Both the position numbers and the translations under genes were made by a program. Positions 30,417 to 39,281 of a stretch of DNA of 64,000 bases are shown here, piece after piece (the first letter of the stretch is position 1; each line of letters opens with the position of its first letter). The notes under the pieces are model-generated. The model saw nothing but the letters and a program-made list of their open reading frames with translations, made no database searches and was not told where the DNA came from. Source of the DNA: Pontixanthobacter sp. CEM42. GTDB lineage: Bacteria; Pseudomonadota; Alphaproteobacteria; Sphingomonadales; Sphingomonadaceae. The stretch lies in assembly GCF_017812015.1 (NCBI RefSeq), contig NZ_JADQTN010000001.1, forward strand, positions 784,501 to 848,500, given 5' to 3'.

Positions 30417-31370
30417 ATGGCCACCGCAGCTTCCAACACCGATTCTTCCATCCGTCATCCGGAATGGCAATATCTTGATCTGATGCGCGAGATTTGGGAG
30501 CAGGGCAGCGAACGGCGCGATCGTACCGGCGTCGGCACCCGCTCGGTATTCGGGACGATGTTGCGCTTTGACTTAGGCGATGGCCGCATGCCGTTGCTGA
30601 CGACCAAGCGGGTGTATTGGAAGACAGCCACGCGCGAAATGCTGTGGTTCCTAACTGGTGACACCAATATTCGGGAGCTTTGCAAGCAGAACGTCCAGAT
30701 TTGGACGGATTGGCCGCTCGATAAATATCGCCGTGAAACCGGCGAAGAGATTAGCCGAGAGGATTTTTCCGCGCGTATTGTCGAGGACAAAGCCTTTGCG
30801 ATCCGTTGGGGTGAGCTTGGCCCCGTTTACGGCAAGCAGTGGGTTGATTGGCCGACCTATCGGTATCAGGCGGATGGTTCCTACAAAAAGGGCCCTGGCA
30901 TTAACCAGGTTGCCGAAGTGGTGGACTCGCTTCGCAATAACCCAAGCAGTCGCAGGCATATCATCGAGGGGTGGAATGTATCGCAGCTTGACGGAATGGC
31001 GCTGCCGCCTTGCCATAAGACGTACCAGTTTCATGTCGCTGATGGGCGGCTCAATTGTGCGCTGTACCAGCGCAGTTGCGATGTTGCGCTCGGGTTGCCG
31101 TTTAACTTGTGGTCGGCGGCGCTGTTACAGCGGATGATCGCCCAGCAGACTGACCTTGAGCCAGGCGAGTTTGTGTGGATGGGCGGGGACACGCATCTTT
31201 ACCTAAACCACACCGAGTTGGTCGAGGAACAGTTGGTGCGTGAGCCCGCTGGTACGCCAACACTGACAATCGCGCGCAAGCCCGACACAATATTCGATTA
31301 CGTGTTCGAGGATTTTGTGGTTGAAAATTACGAACCGCAGGGCACGCTCAAGGCACCTATTGCGGTTTAG
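30417..31370 (+). CDS. thyA: Thymidylate synthase
   Basis: ThyA methylates dUMP to dTMP with methylene-tetrahydrofolate as methyl donor and reductant. The 317-residue protein has RDRTGVGTRSVFG (phosphate-binding Arg), WREL-type folate contacts, the active-site LPPCHKTYQFHV with the nucleophilic Cys, and QRSCDVALGLPFNLW for dUMP recognition. The conserved C-terminal PI(A)V end is also present. The start is ATG 30417 with AGGAC upstream. No dihydrofolate reductase gene lies in the window, although thyA and folA are often neighbours. Confidence 0.97.
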   Translation: MATAASNTDSSIRHPEWQYLDLMREIWEQGSERRDRTGVGTRSVFGTMLRFDLGDGRMPLLTTKRVYWKTATREMLWFLTGDTNIRELCKQNVQIWTDWPLDKYRRETGEEISREDFSARIVEDKAFAIRWGELGPVYGKQWVDWPTYRYQADGSYKKGPGINQVAEVVDSLRNNPSSRRHIIEGWNVSQLDGMALPPCHKTYQFHVADGRLNCALYQRSCDVALGLPFNLWSAALLQRMIAQQTDLEPGEFVWMGGDTHLYLNHTELVEEQLVREPAGTPTLTIARKPDTIFDYVFEDFVVENYEPQGTLKAPIAV

Positions 31371-31389
31371 CGTCGGCCGCTCGCTACGC

Positions 31390-31418
31390 TTGACCGCGAT
31401 TGCTCTGTGAAATAAAAT
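31390..31418 (+). promoter_or_regulatory. Candidate promoter of the branched-chain 2-oxoacid dehydrogenase operon
   Basis: TTGACC (31390-31395), exactly 17 bases, TAAAAT (31413-31418); both boxes match 5 of 6 consensus positions. It lies 57 bases before the E1-alpha ATG and after the thyA stop. It is one of the best housekeeping promoters by eye in the window. Confidence 0.6.
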
Positions 31419-31475
31419 AACGCAGTCACGTAAGATTGCGTCTCGCTTTGCAGAGGCACATTGGGAGAGCATCAT

Positions 31476-32780
31476 ATGGCCGACCGGCCCGAGCAAGCCG
31501 CAGGCAAGGGGGCAAACAAACCTTCTTTGTCGCTGCATGTTCCCGAACCCACCTATCGCCCCGGCGATCCCGTTGATTTTGCGCATATCACGGTGCCTGC
31601 AGCGGGTAAGCAGGCACGGCCCGATGAGACGTGCGATGCGATTGAAACGTCGGATCTCTGCTATGATTTGGTCCGCGTTCTAGGCGACGATAACAAGGCG
31701 CATGGCCCTTGGGATCCCAAGCTTGATCCCGATACGCTGCGCACAATGCTCGGCCATTTTGCGATGGTGCGCGCCTTTGATGAACGTATGTTCCGCGGTC
31801 AGCGGCAAGGTAAAACCAGCTTCTACATGAAGTGCACTGGTGAAGAAGCTACCTCGATCTCTGCTGCCATGGCGCTTGCTAGTGACGATATGATTTTCCC
31901 GTCCTATCGTCAGCAAGGTATCTTGATTGCGCGCGGTTATCCGATTGTCGAGATGATCAACCAGATTTACTCGAACAAGGGCGACAAGCTCAAAGGTCGC
32001 CAACTGCCAATCATGTATTCGAGCCGCGAACATTCATTCTTCTCAATCTCCGGAAACCTTGCCACACAAACACCGCAAGCGGTCGGCTGGGCAATGGCGA
32101 GCGCGATCAAAGGCGACAGCCGGATTGCCGCAACATGGGTTGGTGAAGGCTCTACGGCGGAGGGAGATTTCCACAGCGCCTGCACCTTTGCGACGGTCTA
32201 TAATGCACCGGTTATCCTCAATGTTATCAACAACCAATGGGCGATTTCCAGCTTCTCCGGTTTTGCCGGTGCCGAACGCACTACATTTGCCGCTCGCGCG
32301 CTAGGATATGGTCTGGCAGGACTGCGCATTGATGGAAATGATCCGCTCGCTGTTTACGCGGCCGAGAAGTGGGCTGCGGACCGTGCGCGTGCCAATGCTG
32401 GTCCGACCTTGATCGAGCACTTCACCTACCGTGCAGAGGGGCACTCGACCTCCGACGATCCAAGCGGCTATCGCTCGGCGCAGGAACGCGAGGAGTGGCC
32501 TCTCGGCGATCCGGTGACGCGTCTCAAGAACCACTTGATCGAACTCGGCGAATGGGATGAAGAACGTCAGGCTGCTATGGATCTGAAATGTGCCGAGGAA
32601 GTGAAGGCTGCAACCAAAGAAGCCGAGAAGAACGGCATTCTTGGCCACGGCTTGCACCATCCGTTCCGGACGATGTTCCAAGATGTCTACGAAGATTTGC
32701 CGTGGCATCTCGAAGAGCAGGCCGCGCAGGCGAAGCGAGAACGTGAGATCAAGTGGCCCGGTGAGGAGCCTTGGTCATGA
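31476..32780 (+). CDS. bkdA1: Branched-chain 2-oxoacid dehydrogenase E1 alpha subunit
   Basis: The 434-residue alpha chain of the E1 component decarboxylates 2-oxo acids from Val, Leu and Ile using thiamine diphosphate. The ThDP motif runs from VGEGSTAEGDFHSACTF to VINNQWAIS. MYSSREHSFFSISGNLATQ and YRAEGHSTSDDPSGYRS are typical of the 2-oxoisovalerate rather than the pyruvate enzyme, and the N-terminal extension of about 60 residues also matches that type. The ATG at 31476 has GGGAG 8 bases upstream; a TTG at 31461 was rejected. The stop overlaps the E1-beta start (ATGA), giving coupled expression of the heterotetramer. Confidence 0.92.
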   Translation: MADRPEQAAGKGANKPSLSLHVPEPTYRPGDPVDFAHITVPAAGKQARPDETCDAIETSDLCYDLVRVLGDDNKAHGPWDPKLDPDTLRTMLGHFAMVRAFDERMFRGQRQGKTSFYMKCTGEEATSISAAMALASDDMIFPSYRQQGILIARGYPIVEMINQIYSNKGDKLKGRQLPIMYSSREHSFFSISGNLATQTPQAVGWAMASAIKGDSRIAATWVGEGSTAEGDFHSACTFATVYNAPVILNVINNQWAISSFSGFAGAERTTFAARALGYGLAGLRIDGNDPLAVYAAEKWAADRARANAGPTLIEHFTYRAEGHSTSDDPSGYRSAQEREEWPLGDPVTRLKNHLIELGEWDEERQAAMDLKCAEEVKAATKEAEKNGILGHGLHHPFRTMFQDVYEDLPWHLEEQAAQAKREREIKWPGEEPWS

Positions 32781-33838
32781 GTACCGAAACACAAAACGCG
32801 CCAGAAGCAGCGGCAGAGAACGGCGAACGCCGCCTCAACATGATCGAAGCTATCAATGAAGCGCTCGATCTCAAGATGTCCGAGGATCCGGACATCATCG
32901 TGATGGGTGAAGATGTCGGTTATTTCGGCGGCGTTTTCCGTGCGACGGCCGGGCTGCAAGAGAAGCACGGCAAGAGCCGTGTATTTGATACGCCAATCTC
33001 CGAATGTGGCATCATTGGTGCCGCAGTGGGGATGGGGGCCTATGGCCTACGACCGGTGCCGGAAATCCAGTTCGCCGATTACATCTACCCGGGCCTCGAT
33101 CAACTGATTTCGGAGGCTGCACGCCTGCGTTATCGGTCGGCCAATGACTACATTGCTCCGATGACAGTTCGCTCGCCATTTGGTGGCGGTATATTTGGCG
33201 GACAGACACACAGCCAGAGTCCAGAGGCTTTGTTCGCACATGTCGCGGGCCTGAAGACCGTTATCCCAGCGACACCCTACGACGCCAAGGGCTTGTTGAT
33301 TGCTGCCATCGAAGACAATGATCCGGTGATCTTCTTCGAGCCTAAACGTATCTACAATGCGCCCTTCACAGGGTATTATGACAAGCCGGTTGAGCCGTGG
33401 AAGAAGCACCGAGACAGTGTTGTTCCTGAAGGCAAATATTCGATCCCGCTCGGCAAGGCTCGCATCGTACAAGAAGGTGAGGCTCTTACCGTGATTGCCT
33501 ATGGTACCATGGTTCATGTTGCTGAAGCAGTATGCCGAGAGAAGGGTGTGGACGCGGAAATCATCGATCTGCGGACCATCGTTCCACTCGACATTGAAGC
33601 CATTGAAGCATCGGTGAAGAAGACTGGCAAATGCCTGATCGTTCACGAAGCCACTCGAACCGCGGGATTTGGCGCTGAACTTTCTGCTTTGGTAACAGAG
33701 CGTTGCTTCTATCACCTCGAAGCTCCGGTTGAACGGGTTACCGGTTTCGACACACCCTATCCGCACAGCCTAGAGTGGGCCTATTTTCCTGGCCCTGTCC
33801 GCATTGGCGAGGCCCTCGACCGAATTTTGGAAGCCTGA
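32777..33838 (+). CDS. bkdA2: Branched-chain 2-oxoacid dehydrogenase E1 beta subunit
   Basis: The 353-residue beta chain pairs with E1 alpha. The transketolase-like pyrimidine-binding domain contains IIVMGEDVGYFGGVF with the ThDP-activating Glu, RVFDTPISECGIIGAAVGMG and VPEIQFADYIYPGLDQLISE. The C-terminal transketolase domain has IVHEATRTAGFGAELSA. The ATG at 32777 overlaps the E1-alpha stop. The E2 gene starts two bases after its own stop. Confidence 0.93.
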   Translation: MSTETQNAPEAAAENGERRLNMIEAINEALDLKMSEDPDIIVMGEDVGYFGGVFRATAGLQEKHGKSRVFDTPISECGIIGAAVGMGAYGLRPVPEIQFADYIYPGLDQLISEAARLRYRSANDYIAPMTVRSPFGGGIFGGQTHSQSPEALFAHVAGLKTVIPATPYDAKGLLIAAIEDNDPVIFFEPKRIYNAPFTGYYDKPVEPWKKHRDSVVPEGKYSIPLGKARIVQEGEALTVIAYGTMVHVAEAVCREKGVDAEIIDLRTIVPLDIEAIEASVKKTGKCLIVHEATRTAGFGAELSALVTERCFYHLEAPVERVTGFDTPYPHSLEWAYFPGPVRIGEALDRILEA

Positions 33839-33840
33839 TC

Positions 33841-35118
33841 ATGACGAAATTCACATTTAACATGCCCGACATTGGCGAAGGTATCGCCGAAGCTGAAATC
33901 GTGTCGTGGCACGTCAAACTTGGCGATACGGTCGAGGAAGACCAAGAAATCGTCGATATGATGACTGATAAGGCGACCGTTCCGATGGAAAGCCCGGTCA
34001 ACGGCACGATTGTCGAGATCGCCGGTGAAGAAGGCGATATGGTCTCTATCGGCGCGATGTTGGTGGTGGTCGAAGTCGAGGGTGAAGTGCCCGACGACGT
34101 TATTGAAAATGCGGAATCTGCCATTCACGAAGCCGAAGAGGCAATCGCGGAGGCACAGGAAATTATATCTGAGCCTGCGCCTCCACCGCCTGCGCCAGTT
34201 CCCGCACCTACACCAGCGCCCACACCAGTCGAAATGAAGGTCGACACGAAAGTTCTCGCCAGCCCCGCTGTGCGCAAACGCGCTACGGATATGGGTATCG
34301 ACCTTGCCGAAGTGAAACCGGCAGAGGACGGCCGCATCCGCCACGCCGATCTCGACGCATTTTTGTCTTACAATGCCGGCAGTGGTTTCACACCAGCGGG
34401 CGGAAAGCGCGACGACGAACCGATAAAAGTCATCGGCCTGCGCAAGCGCATCGCGCAAAATATGGCCGCGTCGAAGCGCAATATTCCGCATTTCTCTTAT
34501 GTCGAAGAAGTCGATGTTACCGAACTCGAGGAAATGCGCGCCGATCTGAACGCCAATCGCGGTGCCAAACCGAAGCTTACGATGATGCCGCTGGTTATTA
34601 CAGCCATCTGCAAGCTGATCCCGCAGTTCCCGATGATCAATGCGCGGTATGATGACGAGGCGAATATCGTCACTCGTCATGGCGCAGTGCATCTTGGCAT
34701 GGCTACACAAACTGATGGCGGACTTATGGTCCCGGTTATCCGTGATGCACAGTCGAAAAATCTGTGGCAGCTTGCCCGCGAGATTGGGCGTTTGGCCAAT
34801 GCTGCTCGCGATGGTTCGGCGAAATCGGATGAGCTTTCCGGCTCGACGCTCACTTTGACCTCGCTTGGTCCGCTAGGCGGTGTGGCAACGACGCCCGTGA
34901 TCAATCGTCCGGAAGTGGCCATTATCGGACCTAACCGAATTATCGAGCGTCCGATGTTCGTGCCCGATGGCAAAGGCGGTGAACGGATCGAGAAGCGCAA
35001 GCTGATGAATATTTCGATCAGCTGCGACCATCGGGTAGTCGACGGCTATGACGCCGCGAGCTTTATCCAAGAGTTCAAAAAGCTGGTTGAAACTCCAGTG
35101 CTTCTGCTGACTGATTGA
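33841..35118 (+). CDS. bkdB: Dihydrolipoyl acyltransferase E2 of branched-chain 2-oxoacid dehydrogenase
   Basis: The 425-residue E2 core transfers the acyl group to CoA. One lipoyl domain (1-80) has the lipoylated lysine at 44 in DMMTDKATVPM. An acidic then Pro/Ala/Thr-rich linker (about 85-135) leads to the E1/E3-binding domain ASPAVRKRATDMGIDLAEV (about 140-175). The catalytic acyltransferase domain ends with SCDHRVVDGYDAASF, with catalytic His397 and Asp401. There is no E3 (lipoamide dehydrogenase) gene in the window, so E3 must be shared or encoded elsewhere. The ATG at 33841 is 2 bases after the E1-beta stop. Confidence 0.94.
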   Translation: MTKFTFNMPDIGEGIAEAEIVSWHVKLGDTVEEDQEIVDMMTDKATVPMESPVNGTIVEIAGEEGDMVSIGAMLVVVEVEGEVPDDVIENAESAIHEAEEAIAEAQEIISEPAPPPPAPVPAPTPAPTPVEMKVDTKVLASPAVRKRATDMGIDLAEVKPAEDGRIRHADLDAFLSYNAGSGFTPAGGKRDDEPIKVIGLRKRIAQNMAASKRNIPHFSYVEEVDVTELEEMRADLNANRGAKPKLTMMPLVITAICKLIPQFPMINARYDDEANIVTRHGAVHLGMATQTDGGLMVPVIRDAQSKNLWQLAREIGRLANAARDGSAKSDELSGSTLTLTSLGPLGGVATTPVINRPEVAIIGPNRIIERPMFVPDGKGGERIEKRKLMNISISCDHRVVDGYDAASFIQEFKKLVETPVLLLTD

Positions 35119-35120
35119 TC

Positions 35121-35579
35121 TTAGCGCACAATCGCGCTGTAGGTGATCGTGCCTTTGCCACGAGCAGCCATGCCGCGCGTTATTGTCCAGCGCAGATGTG
35201 TCACATCTTCGACCGATGCCCTGCGTAATCCGCTGCCATCATCGATGCTCAGATCGCCGATCCGGCCCCAAGTTTGACCGCCATCCACCGAGATGTCCTG
35301 TGATCGCAGGCTGCTTCGCTCGAAAGCAAGTTCAGTTGGCACGGCGCTGGAGACGGTAAAGCTGGTATCCGGGCTGTTCGACTTCCACTTGACCAGTAGG
35401 ATCACTCGGTCGCCCTTTTTAAGAGTTTCGGCACGCTCAATCGAGCGTTCCGTGCCGCTTTCGGAAGTTCGCTCGACAAACATATCTTGCGTCAGTCCGG
35501 TGGAGCTTTGTGCTCGCGCTGTAGCGCCAAACGCCACTGAGAGCGCGCCGATGGAAAGCGCAACAGGTCCAAATCGCAT
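35121..35579 (-). CDS. Secreted protein of unknown function
   Basis: A 152-residue protein with a signal peptide (residues 1-23, cleavage after ARA). The mature part is beta-rich: RVILLVKWKSNSPDTSFTV, VPTELAFE, ISVDGGQTW, HLRWTITRGMAARGKGTIT. This pattern resembles DUF11-like or conserved-repeat beta-sandwich proteins, but I cannot assign the family. It is convergent with the E2 gene with a 2-base gap. The 207-base spacer upstream holds the tRNA-Asp promoter region on the other strand. Confidence 0.6.
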   Translation of the reverse strand: MRFGPVALSIGALSVAFGATARAQSSTGLTQDMFVERTSESGTERSIERAETLKKGDRVILLVKWKSNSPDTSFTVSSAVPTELAFERSSLRSQDISVDGGQTWGRIGDLSIDDGSGLRRASVEDVTHLRWTITRGMAARGKGTITYSAIVR

Positions 35580-35729
35580 AATACCGATCCCAAACGAGCG
35601 CAGTATGAGCGCCCGAATGTGCAGTGACAGCGAGAGTGAAAAATATGGTTAACGCGTGCTAAGCTTACGCTGTTTCAAGCGTGACCAAACACCAGTGCAA
35701 TTTTAGCCCGATTTTGCTCGTTTTGTGCG

Positions 35730-35758
35730 TTGACAGATTTTGGAACCTGCCCTAGTTG
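35730..35758 (+). promoter_or_regulatory. Promoter of tRNA-Asp
   Basis: A perfect -35 TTGACA (35730-35735), 17 bases, then TAGTTG (35753-35758). The predicted start is about 22 bases before the mature tRNA. Confidence 0.55.
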
Positions 35759-35786
35759 CGCCTCTCCCAAGCGCATGCTTGCATGT

Positions 35787-35863
35787 GGGGGTGTAGCTCA
35801 GTTGGTTAGAGCGTCGGCCTGTCACGCCGAAGGTCGCGAGTTCAAGTCTCGTCACTCTCGCCA
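35787..35863 (+). tRNA. tRNA-Asp(GTC)
   Basis: A 77-base cloverleaf with encoded CCA (35861-35863). The acceptor GGGGGTG pairs with CACTCTC using two G-U pairs. The discriminator is G, as expected for tRNA-Asp. The anticodon GTC is at 35821-35823 in loop CTGTCAC, and the T-loop is TTCAAGT. A promoter lies upstream and a strong terminator downstream, so it is a stand-alone unit. Confidence 0.97.
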
Positions 35864-35888
35864 TTTATTTGGCACCATTTTATGGTTT

Positions 35889-35928
35889 GAAAAAGCCCTC
35901 GATGTCTTCGGATGTCGGGGGCTTTTTC
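35889..35928. terminator. Strong bidirectional intrinsic terminator
   Basis: GAAAAAGCCCTCGA (35889-35902) pairs with TCGGGGGCTTTTTC (35915-35928), a 14-bp stem with one G-U pair and a 12-base loop. The A-tract and T-tract flanks make it work on both strands. It ends tRNA-Asp on plus and the ThuA-like gene on minus (stop at 35956). Confidence 0.85.
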
Positions 35929-35955
35929 GTAGCTTAGCGTAGGCTCGCAAGGGTC

Positions 35956-36816
35956 TTAGCAACCTTGTTCAGTCTTTGCGGTGTTGCGGACCCAATCGAA
36001 CGCGTTGGTCAGCAAAGCACGGTTGTGAGTATTGTCGTAAGCGGTATGCAGATGTCCGATGGCGGAATAGAAGGTGCGCGCGCCGTTCAGGCAGCGCGTC
36101 CAGACAATCGGATGATCTTCCGGCTTAGGACCCATGCGCAGATCTTCGCGATCGCCATAGACAAGATTCTGCGGCGAATAGGTACCTTCGTCCAGACCGA
36201 ATAGTGGCGTTGAACCCTGCAGAAACTCCATGTCTTCAAAGCTGTACCACTCATCGTTCTGTATCCATCGATCTGGCAAGTCCGTTGTAATAGGATGGTT
36301 CGTGGCCAGTTTGACGACCTCAGCGTCCTGGAATTGCGGATCAGCGGGGTGACCGATGAATTCGGGGCCGATGATCCCGCGGTCGTACCACTCCCAATCT
36401 TTGTGAGAGTTGTCTCCGGAACCGTGTATACCGATCCATCCTTTGCCATCTTTCAGCCAGCTTTGGAACGCGTCTTCTTGCTCAGGTGACAGAGCATCGC
36501 CGGTCATATTGTTGAATATAACGACATCGAACAGCGCCAGTTGCTCCGCATTGAACACTGCGCCATTCTCGGTCGTGAACAGGCCCATACCCTTTTCGTG
36601 CGCCAGTTCAGTAAAGAATCGGTCCGCACCCGCGATCCCCTCATTATGCCGCCAATCCTCCGTCTTCGAGAACACGAGGATCGCGGGTTGCGGCATATAT
36701 TCGCTGATCGCGGGCGGGCGGGCGTCGTGGTTCGGTTTTTCAGAGATCGATTGGCCTAGTGCAACCGCTGCAAAGCCAAATCCGGCAATCGCGAGGAGGA
36801 GAGAAGCGTTCCGCAT
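35956..36816 (-). CDS. Exported ThuA-domain protein
   Basis: A 286-residue protein with a signal peptide (MRNASLLLAIAGFGFAAVALG). The ThuA-like, class I glutamine amidotransferase-like fold spans most of the rest: AILVFSKTEDWRHNEGI, LFDVVIFNNMTGDALSPEQ, GWIGIHGSGDNSHKDWEWY and a C-terminal TFYSAIGHLHTAYDN. ThuA-like domains occur in sugar utilisation proteins and are related to trehalose-utilisation ThuA; many exported members have unknown substrates. It starts at ATG complement 36814-36816 and is followed by a bidirectional terminator, so it is probably monocistronic. Confidence 0.85.
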   Translation of the reverse strand: MRNASLLLAIAGFGFAAVALGQSISEKPNHDARPPAISEYMPQPAILVFSKTEDWRHNEGIAGADRFFTELAHEKGMGLFTTENGAVFNAEQLALFDVVIFNNMTGDALSPEQEDAFQSWLKDGKGWIGIHGSGDNSHKDWEWYDRGIIGPEFIGHPADPQFQDAEVVKLATNHPITTDLPDRWIQNDEWYSFEDMEFLQGSTPLFGLDEGTYSPQNLVYGDREDLRMGPKPEDHPIVWTRCLNGARTFYSAIGHLHTAYDNTHNRALLTNAFDWVRNTAKTEQGC

Positions 36817-36896
36817 AGGCAAAGCCTATACGGGAGTTAGCCCTACTTCTAGAGCGAAACTGACAACGACGTCATTAGCGCGAAAGGGTGTGCGCG

Positions 36897-38153
36897 TTAA
36901 TCCGGGCAGAGTCCGAATGGGCAATCGTCGCCGTCTGTCGTTGGTTGCAACACGACTGGGCCGCTGGGCTCGACGGGTTGCGTCGGGGTGATGGCCGGAG
37001 CCGTAGACCCTGACTGTGTAATTGACGCAGCTTGCAGCGGGACTCTTGCTTTTTCCATTTCGGTGCGGACCTGTGCTCCCAAACCCATTGGAAAATATGC
37101 TAGATCCTCTATCCCTGCCTCCAGATATTGTTCCATTTGCTCCTGAAGCTCCAATATCTCTTCGATAGACTTGCCGTCTGCCCAATCGTCAAACACTCTG
37201 GCGATGGCGATGCTTTGTAGGCAAAGACCTATTACATCCGTCGAGGACAAGCCGTCATCGGCGTCTGGATACCCACCAACCAGCGCAGAGCAAACGCCCG
37301 GCTCGACATATTTGCCCGCACCAATACGGTTGGTCGATATCAGCGTAAGCGCCTGATCATGTGTCCGGTTGCCTTCAATTAGCTCAAGCAGATCGTAGTC
37401 CAAATCGATTGTTGCGAGACCGGCAACCCACATATCCCGCTCTGTCGGGTGCATGTCGCGAATTTTCGCCATGAAACGCGCACGGTCACCCGATATGTGC
37501 GTTGTGGTGATGTAGCACTCCATCTGACTGCTAGTCATAAGATCGCTATCGCACGCTCCTGGCGCTGGGAATTCCGTCATTGCAGCAACCCTGCAAAAAT
37601 ATCGATCTTGGGAGCTTCCCAAGTTTTCGCACAGCGACTGCGCGCGGTAAGCTGCTATAACTCGGCAATCGTTCCGCGGTGTTCCCCGTATCGCGTCGCA
37701 AACATCGATATTCAATTGTTCCGCCGCCTCTTTTTGGATGCATTGCGCAACCTGCGGGCCCGAGTTGTGCTTGCTATTGCACATTGCCAAAGTATCTGAC
37801 GCAGCTTGGTTGCTAGGCTGTTCTTCAACATCATCATCGGGCTGGATACGATCCGGGAAAGTACCGGAGACGGCACCTTTTCTATCAAATGCCCGCGGTA
37901 CGCCGCCTTTCAGCCAGCATTGCGGGGTCTCATAAAGATTGTAACCGGCCGGGGTGTAGGTCCATGCCTTGCACTCGTCCGTTTCGCTGCAGATTTTCTG
38001 GCATAATTTGGGGTCATCGACATGCAGAGTTACGCGGTCGATGTCTTGGTCCAGCCGGTCGGAATCGACCTCAAAGGTCTGTGCATGAACGAGACTAAAG
38101 GTCAAAAATGCGAAGATAGCTGCGAATGTCGGTATCAAGAACCGGGTTTTCAT
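36897..38153 (-). CDS. Secreted cysteine-rich protein with N-terminal PAN/apple-like domain
   Basis: 418 residues from the ATG at complement 38151-38153 (GAGGG upstream). After the signal peptide (about 1-24, cleavage near VHAQ), residues about 25-95 look like a PAN_4/apple domain: FEVDSDRLDQDI, DPKLCQKICSETDECKAWTY and CWLKGGVP. The rest is unassigned. A middle segment carries many regularly spaced Cys (MCNSKHNSGPQVAQCIQ, NIDVCDAIRG, NDCRVIA, YFCRVAA, MECYITT), followed by helical and Pro/Thr-rich parts ending DCPFGLCPD. PAN domains bind protein or carbohydrate. A cell-surface binding role is only inference. Confidence 0.68.
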   Translation of the reverse strand: MKTRFLIPTFAAIFAFLTFSLVHAQTFEVDSDRLDQDIDRVTLHVDDPKLCQKICSETDECKAWTYTPAGYNLYETPQCWLKGGVPRAFDRKGAVSGTFPDRIQPDDDVEEQPSNQAASDTLAMCNSKHNSGPQVAQCIQKEAAEQLNIDVCDAIRGTPRNDCRVIAAYRAQSLCENLGSSQDRYFCRVAAMTEFPAPGACDSDLMTSSQMECYITTTHISGDRARFMAKIRDMHPTERDMWVAGLATIDLDYDLLELIEGNRTHDQALTLISTNRIGAGKYVEPGVCSALVGGYPDADDGLSSTDVIGLCLQSIAIARVFDDWADGKSIEEILELQEQMEQYLEAGIEDLAYFPMGLGAQVRTEMEKARVPLQAASITQSGSTAPAITPTQPVEPSGPVVLQPTTDGDDCPFGLCPD

Positions 38154-38273
38154 GGCATTGCCCTCTAGGGCCGAGGGAATAATTGTGCCCACGGACCAAC
38201 CATGCATAGCAGCCATTCACATTTGACACGAATCGGCTTTAAATGAGGCCTAGCTAGCTACGATCGACTGCTT

Positions 38274-38501
38274 CTAGTCCTTCTTCGCACGCCATTTGCC
38301 GGTTTCCATCCAGACCAGAAACCGCCCGAGTGGCAACAGCCAAACTAGGCCGAAGAAGATGTAGACGATCGTTTGGCCCCAAGTCGGCCAAGTTCCGATC
38401 AGATCAGGCAGATATCGCGCCAAGACGATGCCATAGATCATCAGTCCGACGAAAAGGCCAAGGATACCAAGGGGAATTCGTCCGGTAGGTTCTTCGCGCA
38501 T
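38274..38501 (-). CDS. DUF2842 small membrane protein
   Basis: A 75-residue inner-membrane protein with two predicted helices (about IPLGILGLFVGLMIYGIVLA and TIVYIFFGLVWLLPLGRFLV) and a basic C-terminus WRAKKD. It matches the DUF2842 family of alphaproteobacteria, function unknown. Its ATG shares a base with the fau stop (TAATG at 38499-38503), so it is translationally coupled to the folate enzyme. Confidence 0.85.
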   Translation of the reverse strand: MREEPTGRIPLGILGLFVGLMIYGIVLARYLPDLIGTWPTWGQTIVYIFFGLVWLLPLGRFLVWMETGKWRAKKD

Positions 38502-39073
38502 TAGAAGGGTCCGTATAGTCGAGTTGGCGTTACAACGGCAGAAAGCGGCATATCGTGCGGTTCTGTGGGCAGAGAGGCGACGAGTTGGCCATCCCAGGCC
38601 AGTCCGATTGCCAAAGCGTCAGTATGTTTCGCCAACCAACGGTCAAAATGTCCACCACCTTGCCCAAGGCGTTCGCCATCCTCCGTGAAGCCGAGCAAAG
38701 GCGTGAACACCACATCGGGCACAAGCACCGCCGCGCTGGTGTCGGGTTGCTGCACGCCAAAGGGGCCGTCGACCAGATCGGTTTCACCAAACGGATCAGT
38801 GTGCTCGGCAAAAACCATTTGGGCATTATCTGCCGTGAGCGCGGGAAGGGCGATTGTATGGCCCGCTTCAGAGAAGAACCTTGCGTATCCCGACGCCGGC
38901 GCTTCACTTGCGGCCGCGTGATAAAGCCCGATAATCGCATCGGCTGATACAAGCTCCATCAATGGCGCAGGTGGGTGTTTGAACAGCAGTGCTCGAACAT
39001 TCTCTGGAATCGACGCAGCATGATCGTGCCGCGCCTTGCGGAGCTGCTTCCTCAGGCTGGCTTTATCGGTCAT
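38501..39073 (-). CDS. fau: 5-formyltetrahydrofolate cyclo-ligase
   Basis: The 190-residue enzyme converts 5-formyl-THF to 5,10-methenyl-THF with ATP. Motifs are the N-terminal ASLRKQLRKARHDH and the ATP/folate-binding ERLGQGGGHFDRWLAKH, followed by GLAWDGQLV and the C-terminal PHDMPLSAVVTPTRLY. It is directly downstream of the 6S RNA gene and zapA, the conserved zapA-ssrS-ygfA(fau) order. A shared transcript with 6S RNA is therefore likely, as in Escherichia coli. Confidence 0.95.
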   Translation of the reverse strand: MTDKASLRKQLRKARHDHAASIPENVRALLFKHPPAPLMELVSADAIIGLYHAAASEAPASGYARFFSEAGHTIALPALTADNAQMVFAEHTDPFGETDLVDGPFGVQQPDTSAAVLVPDVVFTPLLGFTEDGERLGQGGGHFDRWLAKHTDALAIGLAWDGQLVASLPTEPHDMPLSAVVTPTRLYGPF

Positions 39074-39105
39074 TTTTGGGTGAATACTCGCATTTGGTCG
39101 GAAGT

Positions 39106-39275
39106 GACGGGACCACTATGGGTCGTTCTCTGGGAAATCCGCCGACGCCTAAAACGTCAGGTGGGCGCCGTATGCATCAAGGCCCCGTGCGAAACGTTAC
39201 CTTGGACAGGGACAGCTCCCTTGGATTGCTTATAGCCTCAGGGATGTTCTGCAGCGCGTGCCGAGCAGTCCCGTC
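39106..39275 (-). ncRNA. ssrS: 6S RNA
   Basis: The 211-base gap between zapA and fau on the minus strand folds as 6S RNA. The closing stem is GACGGGAC (complement 39268-39275) with GTCCCGTC (complement 39106-39113), perfect over 8 bp. The 5' strand holds CATCCCTGAGGCTATAAGC and the 3' strand CCTGACGTTTTAGGCGTCGG, close in layout to the strands flanking the open central bubble of known 6S RNAs. Inside are CAAGG/CCTTG and an AGGGA/TCCCT hairpin. 6S RNA traps sigma-70 RNA polymerase in stationary phase. Synteny (zapA upstream, fau downstream) is the strongest support. The 3' end is approximate. Confidence 0.8.
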
Positions 39276-39281
39276 AAATGT

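Noticed and set aside
33781-34710. 309-residue minus-strand open frame
   Set aside because: Antisense to bkdB; its His/Arg/Asp-rich composition is not protein-like.
35730-35942. 70-residue open frame containing GGVAQLVRASACHAEGREF
   Set aside because: It translates through tRNA-Asp; this string is a well-known artefact of tRNA genes.
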